Below are positions 13,700 through 25,500 of a stretch of 64,000 nt of DNA, piece by piece. The translations under genes were made by a program, and so were the position numbers. Origin of the DNA: Apostichopus japonicus (lineage: Eukaryota; Echinodermata; Holothuroidea; Aspidochirotida; Stichopodidae); assembly GCF_037975245.1 (NCBI RefSeq), contig NC_092574.1, forward strand, positions 9,769,713 through 9,833,712, read 5' to 3'. Positions within the stretch are counted from its first letter, which is position 1, and each line of letters begins with the position of its first letter. Below the pieces are notes generated by a model that made no database searches, was not told the DNA's origin, and worked only from the letters and a program-made list of their open reading frames with translations.

Positions 13700-14085
13700 T
13701 TGTCCGTGTAGTCATGTCATCGAAGCTGCATTATTGTAACTATACCTGCTGTATGGCCTGCCCCATGTGTTCAATTACAACTGTTGCAGAGTGCTCAGAA
13801 CACAGCAGCTAGGATTGTCACTCGTAGAAAAAAAATCTCACCACATCAGTATAGGGTTTGACAACAGCTTCACCGGGAGTAAGTCTCATGCTGTTGTTAC
13901 TTTTTTTTTGCTAATTACTAATTACTACTTCCCACTGACATTAAAACAGCTCCTAGTGTCCACATTCATTTTTCAAAGGAAACTCAAGAATGATTCGTTC
14001 TCAAGAGCATTTTCCGTGACTCTGAAACATTGCTTGTCTTTGGATATTAGGCGCTAGACAATTTGTTTTTGATTGATTGAAGGAT
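13700..14085 (+). mobile_element. Non-LTR retrotransposon remnant (RT C-terminal region)
   Basis: Several short frames joined by frameshifts resemble the segment that follows the reverse transcriptase domain of CR1/L2/RTE-like LINEs. At about 13710 a frame gives SKLHYCNY (compare SRLDYCN). At about 13770 a frame gives LQLLQSAQNTAARIVTRRKK, a classic match to 'LQ..QN.AARLVTR..K'. At about 14000 a frame gives FSVTLKHCLSLDIRR, the position of 'S...LWNSLP.EIR'. At least two frame changes break it, so it is dead. The catalytic YADD part is absent. Confidence 0.7.
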
Positions 14086-14991
14086 AGTTGTCAAGACTAA
14101 AATTTTGCCCAAAGTCATCCTTTTCACTGTCAAAAGACATGCAGTGTAGGGACAGACATAGTGTCAATCTGTGTCTACGTCACAGAGGTATACAAGGACT
14201 AAGGAATTACATTTTTGTTGTTGTATTCCTTCCATATTTTCGAGTTCAATTATTTTTTCATTTCATTTATTTGTTTCATCACATCGTACATATATGAACC
14301 ATGTATAAAGTAATTAATACGATGATGACGTGCATTGTAAAATGAGGTGACCTAAAAGCCTTTGTAGGCTTGTCTTGTAGGTCATTCCCTGCATAACACA
14401 TGTGGTAACACATAACTAATATACGTAAGGTCTACGTAAACAGTCATGGTATACCAGATGACATGGCATTTTATGAGGTCTTGTTGAGAACTTCAATGGT
14501 TTCAGTATTCAAAAGCCGTTACATTGAATAAACATATTACCTAGTTCACTTACAATGTGTGTTGTGCCGCAGAAATCTTGTCATGTCTATTATGTGCATC
14601 ACTAACGGCAATATAGGAACCAGAAGACATTTGGAAATCAACCACGAAAGTATTAACATTAAAAGTTAGGGGAAGAAAAGTCTGTTTCTTGATAATATGG
14701 ATAATAATATGTTTTCTGTACAAAATTAAAAGCAAATGATGAGTGTCTATACCTCATATATCTGTCAAGTGAGATTTCGGATTGCCCAATACTGTCTGAA
14801 TGTTGAAACTCAACGCAAGCTACATCTTGAAAGCAGGGAGGTGTCACTCCGAAATAACTACGCCCTGCGTTTAACGCACCCCTTTATATGAAACTCCAAA
14901 TGGCTCTGCAGTTCTGAAGGATACTTTCTCACTTTATTCATTTCAATATGTCACGGCTTTGCTCGCATAGGAACGACTCTTATACATACGA
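14086..14991. other. Non-genic DNA
   Basis: No supported gene between the LINE remnant and the hAT composite. Confidence 0.5.
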
Positions 14992-15099
14992 AGCATATCC
15001 ATGGGCGTCAATCCAGGGGGGGACGGGGGGACACGTCCCCCCCACATTTCGATGGATGGGGGAAACAATATCAAATGTCCCCCCCACACATTTGGAAAA

Positions 15100-15500
15100 A
15101 GAGTAGTAGAGTGTCGTGGCTCTATTTGGTTACGGCTTACACATCTTAGGATTCATATCCTCGAATATCACTCAATGTTGCTGAATGGAGAATTCCACCC
15201 AGATCTCGTGAGTTGGTACCCTGAGCTCTCCAACAATCTTAAGCTTAGTCTGCCTTTATTTCGAGGCCAGTTCCATTCGTCGTCGGTTGAAGGGTATAGA
15301 CAAATATTCAAGTTGATGAATCCAGTGGTACGGGCTATGTTTGGTGAAGTCGAAGCTCTCTTGCGGTTGCTCCTCGCCTCCTCCGCCAGTTCGACGGAAG
15401 CCGAGAGATCTTTTAGTGCTTTGAGGCGTTTGAAGACAACGCTACGGAGCACCATGACTCAACAGAGGCTGAACCATGTGATCGTGTTCCATATTCACCG
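15100..15500 (+). pseudogene. hAT transposase C-terminal (dimerisation) fragment
   Basis: A plus-strand frame open from 15001 to 15555 encodes, from about 15150, a stretch typical of hAT transposases of the ZMYM1-like / DUF4371 type. It includes LPLFRGQF and then LLASSASSTEAERSFSALRR, which matches the hAT C-terminal dimerisation domain (Pfam Dimer_Tnp_hAT, 'SS..AER.FS.L..IKT.LRS.M...RL..L'). Only this last third of a transposase is present; the catalytic RNase H-like part is missing. The ATG at 15001 lies in the terminal repeat and is not a real start. The frame after 15503 runs into another inserted element, so the protein is truncated and inactive. Confidence 0.85.
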
Positions 15501-15502
15501 CG

Positions 15503-16365
15503 CAGGGACGTCGTTAGAGGGGGTGTGGGTGTGTTTCACCCCCAAGCCATGGTAAAACTGACGCTAGTTGGAAAATTGGAGTGCGACAGTCGGAATTTCC
15601 GACTGTCTCACTCTAGTTTATCTAAGCCTTTTCATGTATCCCTGTGATTGTGCATGACCTAAAAAATTTTTAAAAATTTCGGTCAAAATTGACCTTTAAC
15701 CTGTCATATTTACCACGTTTTCCTTGCCACTTTGGGAAATTGTTTCTCGCGATTCTTATACTCCACCGTACAAAACTTCTTATGATTTTGAATACTACAA
15801 AAAAATGCCTAATAGAACTACCGTCATAGGCGTAGGAGCCCAATTTGTTTTGTGGGGGGGGGGGGGTTGTAACGACTTGCCCGAAAAATATAACCAAAAT
15901 TTTTCGCGCGCTACGCGCGCATCACACATGATCATGTGCATATCATACAGGCATGCATCGGATTTTACATCGCATGCAAATAGCATACAATCATTTTCCG
16001 TCTTATTACCCTTCCGTATTGGTGATAATTGTTGGGTAATAATAATATCAGTATAACCACACATTGCAAATTATCCAAAAAGCTATCAGCATATTGCCCG
16101 AATTTCACAAAAATATTTGCTTGGGGTGGGGGGGGGGCAATAAGTTTTTGAAATGAGTGCCAGTGGGTACAATGTATCGCAACAAGTTCGTAACAGAAGT
16201 GCTGTCGCGAAAGATTGGGTTTTCTGACTGACACTGACCGTATCGTTGACGAGTAGCGGGAGGGTGGGGGGTACAAAGCAGCAGTTGGAATTTTCTGGCT
16301 TCAAAACAGATTTTCAGCCACTACACCCCCCCTCCCCCAATCATCAGGCCTTAGCTACGTCCCTG
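15503..16365. mobile_element. Nested hAT-like element (TIR CAGGGACGT)
   Basis: The left end CAGGGACGTCGTTAGAGG is matched, inverted, by CAGGGACGTAGCTAAGG at the right end. G- and C-tracts lie inside each end and at 15855 and 16126. The left end interrupts the transposase frame just after the dimerisation domain. Flanks (TCACCGCG and GGTACATG) do not match, so one end may belong to a different copy. A second end-like motif (GGCGTAGGAGCCCAA) at 15828 suggests another partial element inside. Confidence 0.6.
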
Positions 16366-17296
16366 GGTACATGGTGGTTACATAGTACGCTCACACCATA
16401 ATTCACCCGATAACCAGATGCAAATCCACCTAGCAACCGAGGTAACTTGCTTGAGGACTCCAACGAACAACCACTGATTTATTTTCATGCCTTCATCACT
16501 TTAGCCACCACTCACATGGGACCTATTCTAAGTCTGACGATACATGCGCATGTGTGAGGTCCTGAAAACATAATCAAAGTTGTTTGTCTTGCTATCCTTG
16601 TTTTCAAATTTCATGTAAATGTATTCTCGTAGACCTAGCAACCTGGTTTAACATGCTGGCGCCAAATTTGCGCTAAGCTCGCTATACGAACTCGGATATG
16701 GGCTGTGCCTTATTAGTTAGTTATTTAAATTATTAATAATGGCGTATGAGGAAATGCACCATTTTGTGGTATGACTCCCAGGACAGAAAGTCGAGAAACT
16801 CACATGCAGTCGCGGCGGATAGCTTCCTTCGCCTATATGTCCGGGGAAATTTTGGGACATCGTTCCCATAGACCAGGGGTGGGCAACCTGCGGGCCACAT
16901 GCGGCCCGCCAGTGATTTTTTTGCGGCCGGTGAGATGTCTCAAGAAAAAGAAAAAAATCAATCTATTTTGCATCATCACCAAAAACGAGCTAGCTGCTTA
17001 GAATTTATCTGCACTTATGATGCTGTCAGGTTGGTCTATTATCACCATTAATTATCAACAGGACTGTATTGATAATAATCAGTAGTTATTTTTACGGCGC
17101 TTAAAGACCAACTATGGAGACTTTTCGATGAACATAAAATCCCACCATTTTTCATGTATGTAATCCTTAACTGACTCCAATTACATTGCTGTAATTAACT
17201 TTACCAATTTCGGACGTTAAATAAGTGAAAAATGGGACGAAAAGTCAGCTTCTATTTCAGACATTCCTGAAACATTCCTAAGACATCAGGTGACCA

Positions 17297-18504
17297 TGTG
17301 ACGTCAACGTTTGTATACCTCACTCACAACTCTACTTTTAGTGTGTAAAGTCGTATACTTGAGCTGCCAAAAACATCAACGATATTACTCCTTTTTCCTC
17401 AAAATGTCACAATTCTGTGTTGTTGGAGGTTGCAGTTATACCTCATTCAACAAAATCATCAGCTTTTTTTAGATTTCCGAGTAAAAGAACCGACGTAAAA
17501 CGCCGCAGACTTTGGATCAATTTTTTGAGATCCACGCGGAAAGATTTTTCAGCACCCTGAGTATCTCATGCCCATGAGTCCACATGCATGACCCTGCTTC
17601 TGTGTATGCTGCAAATGTCTCATTCTGTGAAAATTATATACTGTCGATAGCTGTGTCGGACCATGCTCGGACATAGCTAATGTGAAATTGACCGTAAACA
17701 CGCCCTGGACGTCCTTACATGTAACATTATATCACGCAATTGACAGTAATATATTTACTGTAAGAGATGACCGTGCCAAGGGTATAGCATTGTTAGCACA
17801 TGCACGGTAGTTAGTTACAACTCTCGCCGGCTTTGGCTCACAGCATGTGTAAATAGCCATGTTAGGATTTATCTATTTCATTTGTTGTATTCCAGTATCG
17901 TGAGTTCGTGATACATGTGTAATATTGTCCGTTCTGTTTATTCCGACATCTGCATGGTCCAAGGAGTTGAATAAAAACGGTAGTATGTAGCGATCGGACG
18001 TTTTATTTCGTTAGTGACTGTCTTGTGATTGTGGGATGTTAGTACTGGGCAAGGCCTGTTTCAACTAGACCTAACTCTATGGAATTACACAGACTCATGG
18101 TAGTTTTTCGCCCAGGATTGAACAAGAAACGTGGATTAGGATATTCACTGCTAAATTTGTTTATTGACAGGATACTTTTTCTGTGTTTGTATACTTTTGG
18201 ATATTAAAACGAGTAAGTACTATGTAAGTATATTGTACCGTACGGACCTATTGACGCTACGCTATGTAAAAGATGCCTCCATTTGAGTGGAAATTTTGCT
18301 AATAAAATAAGCAATTTAACTAAAATTTCTGCTTATAATTGTCTTAAAACTTGTTGTTAACCTTCATGTGTTCTTGTTTTAAGCTAATAGCTTTTCAAAC
18401 GCTCGAAATTGGAAGTCAAAAACAGTACAATTGTTCGCTATCTGTGTACAAACTGTGCCTATATCAGCGTTTGATTTTCGCGGTATACAAACTTTGACGT
18501 CACA
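17297..18504. repeat. Inverted repeat bracketing the THAP fragment
   Basis: The 23-bp segment 17297-17319 (TGTGACGTCAACGTTTGTAT...) is the reverse complement of 18482-18504 with one mismatch. It encloses the THAP fragment, so it may be a subterminal inverted repeat of the element that carried it. True ends were not found outside it. Confidence 0.65.
17404..17600 (+). pseudogene. THAP zinc-finger fragment, frameshifted
   Basis: From ATG 17404 the frame reads MSQFCVVGGCSYTSFNK, with the Cys-x4-Cys spacing of the THAP (C2CH) DNA-binding domain. After a run of seven T near 17463-17471 the frame must shift by one base to continue as FRFPSKRTDVKRRRLWINFL, which gives the conserved 'F.FP' and the invariant Trp. 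A second frame break follows near 17560, before the expected Cys-x2-His pair. THAP domains occur in P-element and Kolobok transposases as well as in cellular factors. The location inside a transposon and the frameshifts favour a dead transposase N-terminus, although a broken cellular gene is possible. Confidence 0.7.
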
Positions 18505-18854
18505 CGGTGACTAGAGGCTCCTTTGGGTCAATCTCTGTTTTCAGACATTCCAGAGGTTCATGTCACGTGACTACCCAAAATGTCCATTTTCGTGGTCGTT
18601 TTTGATGGGTAATAGTAGGTTTTGGAAGATTTTTTTTTACACATATTGATTATGGGCATGTAAACTCCTAAATTAATGGAAAATCTCAAAAAAAAAAATT
18701 GCCTCCATATTCGGTCTTTAAGCGACCACAAATGTGGGAGAAGCCCGCAAGGGCTTATGGATTACAACTTACACGTCGGGTGGCTTCCAATTCAACATTT
18801 TAACTCAAATTTGGAATCTTTTCAATTTAGAAAACCATTTCAGATGGGAAAACC

Positions 18855-18990
18855 GTAGATTGCTCTTGGATGAAAAACCCACCTTACTATGGCCCGGCCG
18901 GGAATCGAACCCCGAACCTCCCGATTGCTAAGCTTCACTGCTTCAAATGCCACCGCCTTTATCCACTCGGCCACAGCACCGGTCAACCAT
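18855..18990 (-). mobile_element. tRNA-Ser/Leu-like SINE, family B
   Basis: On the minus strand: GGTGCTGTGGCCGAGTGGAT (A box) is followed by AAGGCGGTGGCATTTGAAGC, a long variable-arm-like region and the B box GGGGTTCGATTCCC. The type II layout resembles tRNA-Ser or tRNA-Leu. Pairing is imperfect, so it is not a working tRNA. A diverged copy lies at 22405-22540. Confidence 0.7.
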
Positions 18991-19191
18991 TGACATTATG
19001 GTTTTGTGAATACAGATTAAGTACACACACCTATTGCTTGAACGTCCTCGGAATCAAAGGTTTGAAATCAGCAGCAGGCCGTTGGTTAGGTGCGGCCCTG
19101 TCAATCTTTCACTCCTAAAATCTGGCCCATTCATTCAAAAGGTTGCCCACCCCTGCAATGGGCCTATATCTGAGGCCCTGGGGTCAGTGGC

Positions 19192-19260
19192 GTCGTGCCC
19201 ATTGGGGCCCGGGGGGCACAGGCCCCCCCCAAAAAAAATCAAAGGTGTCATAAAATTTTG
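19192..19260. mobile_element. Orphan hAT-like left end
   Basis: CAGTGGCGTCGTGCCCATTG followed by G, C and A tracts looks like a hAT terminus, but no partner end was found before the element starting at 19565. Probably a truncated copy. Confidence 0.45.
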
Positions 19261-19564
19261 TCATAATTTAAAAAAAAAGTGTTTTGGAAATCGCAAAGTA
19301 GACTAAATATTCAATTGCTCTTTGATGGTCGTTGCGGATTTTCCACACACCTCAAAGACGACATATCGGGATTAGTAATGCCATTACCTTTGAATATGTT
19401 TGTCCTAAGCTCGCGTTTGATACAGTCTCAATTAACCTGGAAAATAATCACTGCGTTATCGCGCGTTTTACCTTAGGTTTCGCTACTTTCACTTTTTCTG
19501 CCCATGTTTTCAAACGGCATGGCTTTTTCTTCACCCAGTCACCACTTCTCACGGGCATGGGCGG

Positions 19565-20213
19565 CAAGGGCGGCGGAAACGGGGGCACAGGGGGCACGTG
19601 CCCCCACTTTTCCCCAGGTTAAAAATGTGCCCATTTTCTACATAAAAATTGAGGTGTCTCAAGTTAGCAAGAGGCCAGGGAACCAGAATGAACACTCGGG
19701 AAGGGCCTTTTTCCGGCCATCTGAGGGGTTTGTAAAACCAAAAATTTTCTACTACGCTCCGCGCCAACTGATGGTGGCGCTCCGCTCAGATAGTCGTGCA
19801 TACAACTTTGCAACTCCTGGCTACGCCTCTGACTCTTAGTGAATTTCTGTGGGTCAAACTCAAAGCTATTTCGAATGGAAAAAATTTGTTAAGATATTAA
19901 CAAGAAATAAACTCTAATTCGGAAGATTCCTACATTAGCAATTAGCATGATTTCGCCTCATTTTGTCTCAAAAGAAAACTTGTTCCTTGTTTCCCAATTT
20001 GCACATTGGATATTGCAGTGCTAGTATGCATATTTTCCTTGAGAGGGGGGGGGGGGGCGTTGATGGAGTGATGTGTGTACACAAATAAGATAATACAATA
20101 AGAGTTGTAAAGGGTACTAAATATAAGGCTGCATCAGTCCAATCGAATTGCTGCAAAGTGCCCTTTGATGTCGGTGCCCCCCCCCCAGATTAAAAGTGCT
20201 TCCGCCGCCCTTG
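19565..20213. mobile_element. Nested hAT MITE, 649 bp, with 8-bp target duplication
   Basis: Flanked by ATGGGCGG at 19557-19564 and 20214-20221. Ends are CAAGGGCGGCGGAAACG at the left and, inverted, CAAGGGCGGCGGAAGCA at the right, so at least 14 bp are identical. The left end continues into a G-rich stretch and C-tract, the right end into a C-tract. It contains the shared subterminal module at 19698-19794. It has no transposase. It inserted into the older composite 15000-20566. Confidence 0.88.
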
Positions 20214-20574
20214 ATGGGCGGTGATCATGGATCAGCCAACACGAAAATGTTTCGACATCTTAAATGTTGGGCGCTTCTGGGAGACAAGGAATTGGTAAAC
20301 TTAGGAATAAATGGCGATCACTTCCTTCGAGAATATTTCCCAAAATAAAAAATTGCCGGAAATTTTTATCAATTTTAGGGGTGTTGCTTTCTGCCATAAT
20401 GCACGGGAAGTGCCGTTTCCTGCAATCTAAGGGGTCTGCCAGAAGAAAAATTTTCTTGTACGCTGCGCGCCAACCGATGGTGGCGCTCCGCTTAGATAGT
20501 ACTTACGGCCGGAATACTCGAATCGATTCCGTCCCCCCCACGTTTCAAATCGGATTGACGCCCCTGAGCATATC

Positions 20575-20995
20575 TACGAAGAAAATGCGGCCTGCTGTTT
20601 CTTTTTTCAAGTGCATTTTCCTTCAGATATAGCCGTTAATGTATGTATACTTGTAATAATAAGTGGTTCAATCGGTTCGCGTTTTCACCAAAGTTTGCAG
20701 ATGGTTGGAATTGCAGCATAAGGTTTACTTGCCACCAAATACACTTGAAAATACTTAATATTATAAAATATGTTTCATTTATGTTGCAAGTATAACTAAC
20801 TTTAAGAACGAGTTTTAAAATATTCAAAACAAGCGTCGATACTTCGACAAGACGAATACCAAGCAATTGTTTCAGGTAGATCCTGCTCCCCCTCTCCCCT
20901 CTCCCCTCTACCGCCTCTTATAGTCGGGGCCGTTACTATACGCATATAAGATTCGTATCTTTATAAAGCAATGTTGATATGAAACCTAAAATTAT
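20575..20995. other. Non-genic DNA
   Basis: Short chance frames only; a pyrimidine-rich CCCCTCTCCCCT tract lies at about 20888-20910. Confidence 0.5.
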
Positions 20996-21003
20996 ATACA
21001 AAG

Positions 21004-21371
21004 CAGTGGCGTAGGAAGGCACTTTTGAGTGGGGGGGGCTGAAGACTGATGGCCGGCCTGGGGGAGGGGTCTAAGGGGAGGGGGTGTCCCCCTCCCCTTT
21101 GGAAATTTTTGCATTTCCAGGTGGCCTCAGATGCAATTTGGTGCAATATAGCACACTTCAACACCCACTCCATTTTGTAAACTTAATTTTGTATTTTCAC
21201 CTGGCCTTAGATGCAATTTGGTGCTCCAAATGAGATTTTTTATCTCATTTGGAAATGAAAAAGGGGTTTTCGGACTTGCGAAGCGGGGGGGCGGAATGAT
21301 ACTTCCGCCCCTCCACATTTTTCACTGGGGGGCTGGCGCCCCCCCCAGCCCCCCCGGTTCCTACGCCCTTG
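21004..21371. mobile_element. hAT MITE, 368 bp, with 8-bp target duplication (family H1)
   Basis: Flanked by ATACAAAG at 20996-21003 and 21372-21379. Ends are CAGTGGCGTAGGAA and, inverted, CAAGGGCGTAGGAA. A perfect internal hairpin pairs CCAAATGAGAT with ATCTCATTTGG around 21225-21252. G and C tracts flank both ends. A second, 5'-truncated copy of the same family is at 31569-31827. Confidence 0.92.
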
Positions 21372-21740
21372 ATACAAAGTGTGGAAACATATTTACCCAA
21401 ACGCATACACTAGCACGTGATGTCTGCAGTTAACTTAATCTTCATCAGTTTCGTGTCCAAATATGCTAAGAGAGGTCAAACAATGGTCACTCACAACATA
21501 TAGCTCGGTAAACGTCTCCGTATAAACCCAAATCAAGCACAAATACCACTTTCTTGGAGAAATTCTTAGCCTTGCAAGTTGAGATTTCCAATTGGTTTTG
21601 GAACGTTAGATGAATACCATAACTTATGCAATGAACTTCACGTCAGTTTCGTTCGAAGAACGTATCAGATTTCATTTTGATAGAAACAGTTGTCACGACC
21701 GTCAAACAGAATCACCGATGTGTGACCAATCAACATTTAC

Positions 21741-21742
21741 TA

Positions 21743-21823
<81 letters not shown>
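21741..21823. repeat. (TA)n microsatellite
   Basis: TA dinucleotides with one GTA interruption at the left end. Confidence 0.97.
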
Positions 21824-21826
<3 letters not shown>

Positions 21827-22404
21827 AGGTAAACGTTTTTATTGTAACCTTATATAACCTTAGAATTTCAGCTTATCTCCTAAATTGATGTACTGCTGCG
21901 TGGGGAGACCAATAAATACGAAATATAGAAGTAAGTGGTAAATCTTGCTTATTCTGTGGTTTGTATGCCTATTAAAGACTTAACACGATTAAGAAAACAA
22001 ATCAATGGACGATGAATCGGAAACTTTAGGAAGCAGCGCTTTAGGCAGATAGAAAATAAAACTGCTCCTCTGTTTTGGCAGGTTTCCTTTTCTTGTTTTG
22101 TTGATAAATCGCAAAAAAATTGATTTCCCAGCTGCAAAAACACAAGCTCTTCCATTTTCCCCTTCAGCACGAGGTGGACTCTGTACCTCGTGTTTTATCG
22201 TGCCGATAAGGAGTTTCAAATTTTGGCTAAAAATTCCTAAAAAAACATCACCAAAGTGAGTGACGTCATTAAGACAAACCAGCTCAAATGCTATTTTATT
22301 TCTTATGCACGAATCATTTACATTTCACGTCCGGTGGCTATCCCATTTACAGTGTTAGATCCTGTTTGGAAAATTTGACATAATTTAAAAGAAACCGCCG
22401 TGAG
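21824..22404. other. Non-genic DNA
   Basis: No supported gene; a palindromic-looking CACGAGGTGGACTCTGTACCTCGTG motif lies near 22169-22193. Confidence 0.45.
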
Positions 22405-22545
22405 TTTACCCTGGATGAGAAAAAAAAAACTCATCTTAGTTTAGCAGGCCAGTCAACCCTCGAACTCCGGACAACTCATATGCTTTGTTTGTTTCTAATG
22501 CTACCGCCTTTATTCACTCGACTCACATAACACTGATGACATCAT
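22405..22545 (-). mobile_element. Degenerate SINE, family B
   Basis: On the minus strand TGTGAGTCGAGTGAATAAAG and GGCGGTAGCATTAGAAAC line up with the family B head at 18.9 kb, and the B box has decayed to GGAGTTCGAGGGT. Further along, GATGAG and an A-run match the region next to the other copy. Confidence 0.6.
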
Positions 22546-25500
22546 GATGACATCACACATCTGTATGCCATAGCTAGGCATTCGTGGAACGGTAATCAGG
22601 AAACACTACACACTTCCCACTCAGTAGTAACAAAAAGGAATTTATCTGGCAAAAAGTATTTACCTCAAAACCTTCAAACAGCCATTTTTTTTGTTCTTTC
22701 CTAAAAACAAATGCCATATCATTTTGCTATAAGAATATCACCTTTAAGGTATCATATGAATGACAACCATTGTAGCCATACAATCTGAACGTTATAAGCT
22801 GTAAAGCATCACTAACCATAAAAATTGAGTGTCATTGAATTAATCTTTAGAAATATATTATAGTTTTTAAAAGCTCTGATTAATAATACCCTGCACGTAT
22901 AAAGAAAACATTGACAGACTCTGCCTTTAACCAGGATAAAAAACGACTTTTATTGTCTAGTTCTTGGCATTTATTGTTATTTATTGCTACGTAATTCTCA
23001 CCCGCAGGCGAGGTTTCTTTTTCATTAATCATGTTTTATGATTTTAATTGTCAAGGATGCACTCAAAAGCAATACTATAAAGTCCATAAGGAGACGCTTT
23101 TCAGTAAGTCGACAAAGATTTATGAACTCTTTTTTATGATTACTTTGCTATTGTGTTTTCTTTTAATAGTCTTTGTGGTGGTTTATTCCCTTTTGTTGAA
23201 CGCATACATGACATTAAGTTAATAACTGATGTTTGCTAACCTTCTCATATAAACAAATAATCCTTTAATCACAAGTTTGGTAATGTTAAAAAACAAAAAA
23301 TAATATAACAAAATTAGTTCATATTTCTTTCGTAAAAGAAAAAAAATGTACGGAATTAAATATGCAATTTGCCTGACGTGATTTTTCTTCAATAAAATGA
23401 ACTATCCGGTTTTAGTAGTTTTATATAAAGCTGTGAAGTAAGCTGCCACGGATTCTAAAGCTTTAGTACAATAACTGAAGATGAAATATTCAGGGAGAAA
23501 TAAATTTGTCAAACAGTCAAGCGGAATATAGAATTTGTTGTTTCATGTCAATTTTCCGCAAAAATGAGTTTTTGCCATTTCAGCTGAGATGAGGCTAATA
23601 TCTCGGGAAGATCATTAGCTCAGCTGAAAGCTGTCAGCTGAGATATAGTGATCGTGCGATTCGGCCGAAAATCTGTCACTTTTTGCTACCGTGTAGAATG
23701 ATTGCCAGTTCATCGCGTTTTGATGTGAGTAGCAAAAAATGTTTTCCATCTTAATATTCCCGTCATTTTCTCAAACTATGTCTGTTAAGAAGGAGCATAA
23801 AGCAATGTGGGGGGGGGGGGTGGCGAGGAAAGGAAATGACACCGTTATCCCGCCCTATGTCTTATATTTTTTCGCACGAATAAATGGATAAACTACGGTA
23901 CTCCGAAATATTGCCAATCAAACAAATTCCTCAAATAGAAAACTTAGCTGAGCTTTTGCAGCGTTGCTACTCTTCTTTTTTTTTTATTTGCGGCCGTATA
24001 TAACCAGAGAGGCTTTCATATTTGATATCAAGGATGTTTCTGAGATTATTGACCCGTGGATTAACGTAACCAACGACCAAGGGGGAATTGGTCAGAAATC
24101 AGATATCAAGAGGGACTACATTTAAGATGAAGTGCATGAAATTAGTAGGTGCGAAGAAAATCTGCCTGTGATTAGGTATATGACGTTGATGTTTATAAAG
24201 GTCATTTAAGGCTGGCAAGAGTTTCATAATATATGTTGTTTATGCATGGGTGTTAACTGAAATGTTCTTACAGTGAAAACATAAATTACAAAGGGAAGAT
24301 ATGTATATTGAGAATAAACAGACAAGAATGTAGGAAATTAAAGGACATTTTTGAAAAGATAAGGAGAAAAGAACAGTTCCTTGTTTATTCATATTGTTTT
24401 CAGCAACAACAACAACAGCAACAACGACAAAAAAGGGGAGGAACTTTTAATCGTGGAAGATCGTTATTCTGATAGGTGTCTGTTCGTCAGAAGGTTTCTA
24501 TGAAAATGTTGACAGCAGTGGTTTTAAATTGCAAATTGATCGCTCGCAAGCTGAAGTATACCCGTGACAGCCTCAAGAGTTAACGAAAAAAAAAATCAGT
24601 AAGCTTTTAGTATTGTGTGCTACGAGGAATTGACAAACGCTCCAGGAAAACCCCTTCACAAAGTTAATGTAGGACGCCGTTTGAAGCAACTGTTAGTTAT
24701 ACTTCAAATGTTAAATATATTGTTTACTGACTGTGTAATGAATTTGTGACTAGCTGCCATGTGTCTTGCCTTTCTTAATATGGAAGGCCGTATTTGACAA
24801 AATTAAACGTCACTTCATTTCGATCTAGTATAGCTCTTTACTCCATAAGTTAGGATGGAACAAGCATCATACAAAAAAAAGTGGAGGACATATAGCATAC
24901 CTACCATGCCATACCATATATACGTACACAATCGTACTATGCTTACCTATCACTACAACACAGCGCAATACACAACGCTATACACTATACTATAGCACAA
25001 ACAAAAAGAGAATATCGACAATAATTACCCATCACTACTGATATCAATTCACTCCCTTTTAATTTCATTGCCATTGGCGAGCCACATTTCTTTTCAGCAA
25101 CTAATGCTTCTCGGTTATATCATTTCTCTTCTTATAAATCCTTTATGTATTAATTTTTACAGCTTTATTTTCGTTTAGTATTAACTGTTATTTCATATTT
25201 AAAAAATAAAGAAATGTGTCCAACTTCCCACTTTCCAACATGTATTGACCAATCGATAAGTGTTTGCCAGGTAATCAATTAATCATATCGAATCCTGGAA
25301 GAGATCTTAGTTGACAGACATAGCTTGAGGGGAATTATATCTTAGCCACCTTTCCATCTTCAAGCTCTCAATTTACAATCCAAACAAATCGAAGCAAAAT
25401 CAAGAAAATCTTATTTCTTTCTTTCTATCTATCTATATTTCTGTCCGTCTCTCTATCTCTTTTTCTTCTATTTTGCCGCTAGGGCTAAGAAGCGGTTGCC

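Larger units (their letters stand above)
16874..19155. mobile_element. Nested element with CAGGGGTGGGCAACC terminal repeats
   Basis: The left end reads CAGGGGTGGGCAACCTGCGG and continues into GGGCCACATGCGGCCCGCC. The right end, inverted, reads CAGGGGTGGGCAACC, giving a 15-bp perfect terminal inverted repeat. This 'CAGGGGTGGGCAA' end followed by GCGGCCCGC is typical of hAT-family transposons in animals. No matching 8-bp duplication is visible (CCATAGAC and CAATGGGC), so rearrangement or end swapping is likely. It encloses a THAP-domain fragment and a tRNA-like SINE. Confidence 0.7.
15000..20566. mobile_element. 5.6-kb nested hAT composite with 8-bp target duplication
   Basis: Bounded by the direct repeat AGCATATC at 14992-14999 and 20567-20574. 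Inside it the ends are inverted: CATGGGCGTCAATCC at the left and, inverted, CAGGGGCGTCAATCC at the right, 14 of 15 identical. Both ends lead into G/C tracts. The 8-bp duplication plus CA-G ends is the hAT signature. Near the left end is a fragment of hAT transposase C-terminus. The middle holds further insertions at 15503-16365, 16874-19155 and 19565-20213. The right subterminal segment (20405-20500) carries the shared module. The element is therefore an old hAT host filled by later hAT-type insertions. Confidence 0.85.

Noticed and set aside
16874-19155. Target duplication for the CAGGGGTGGGCAACC element
   Set aside because: The flanking 8-mers CCATAGAC and CAATGGGC do not match, so the insertion is inferred from the inverted ends only.
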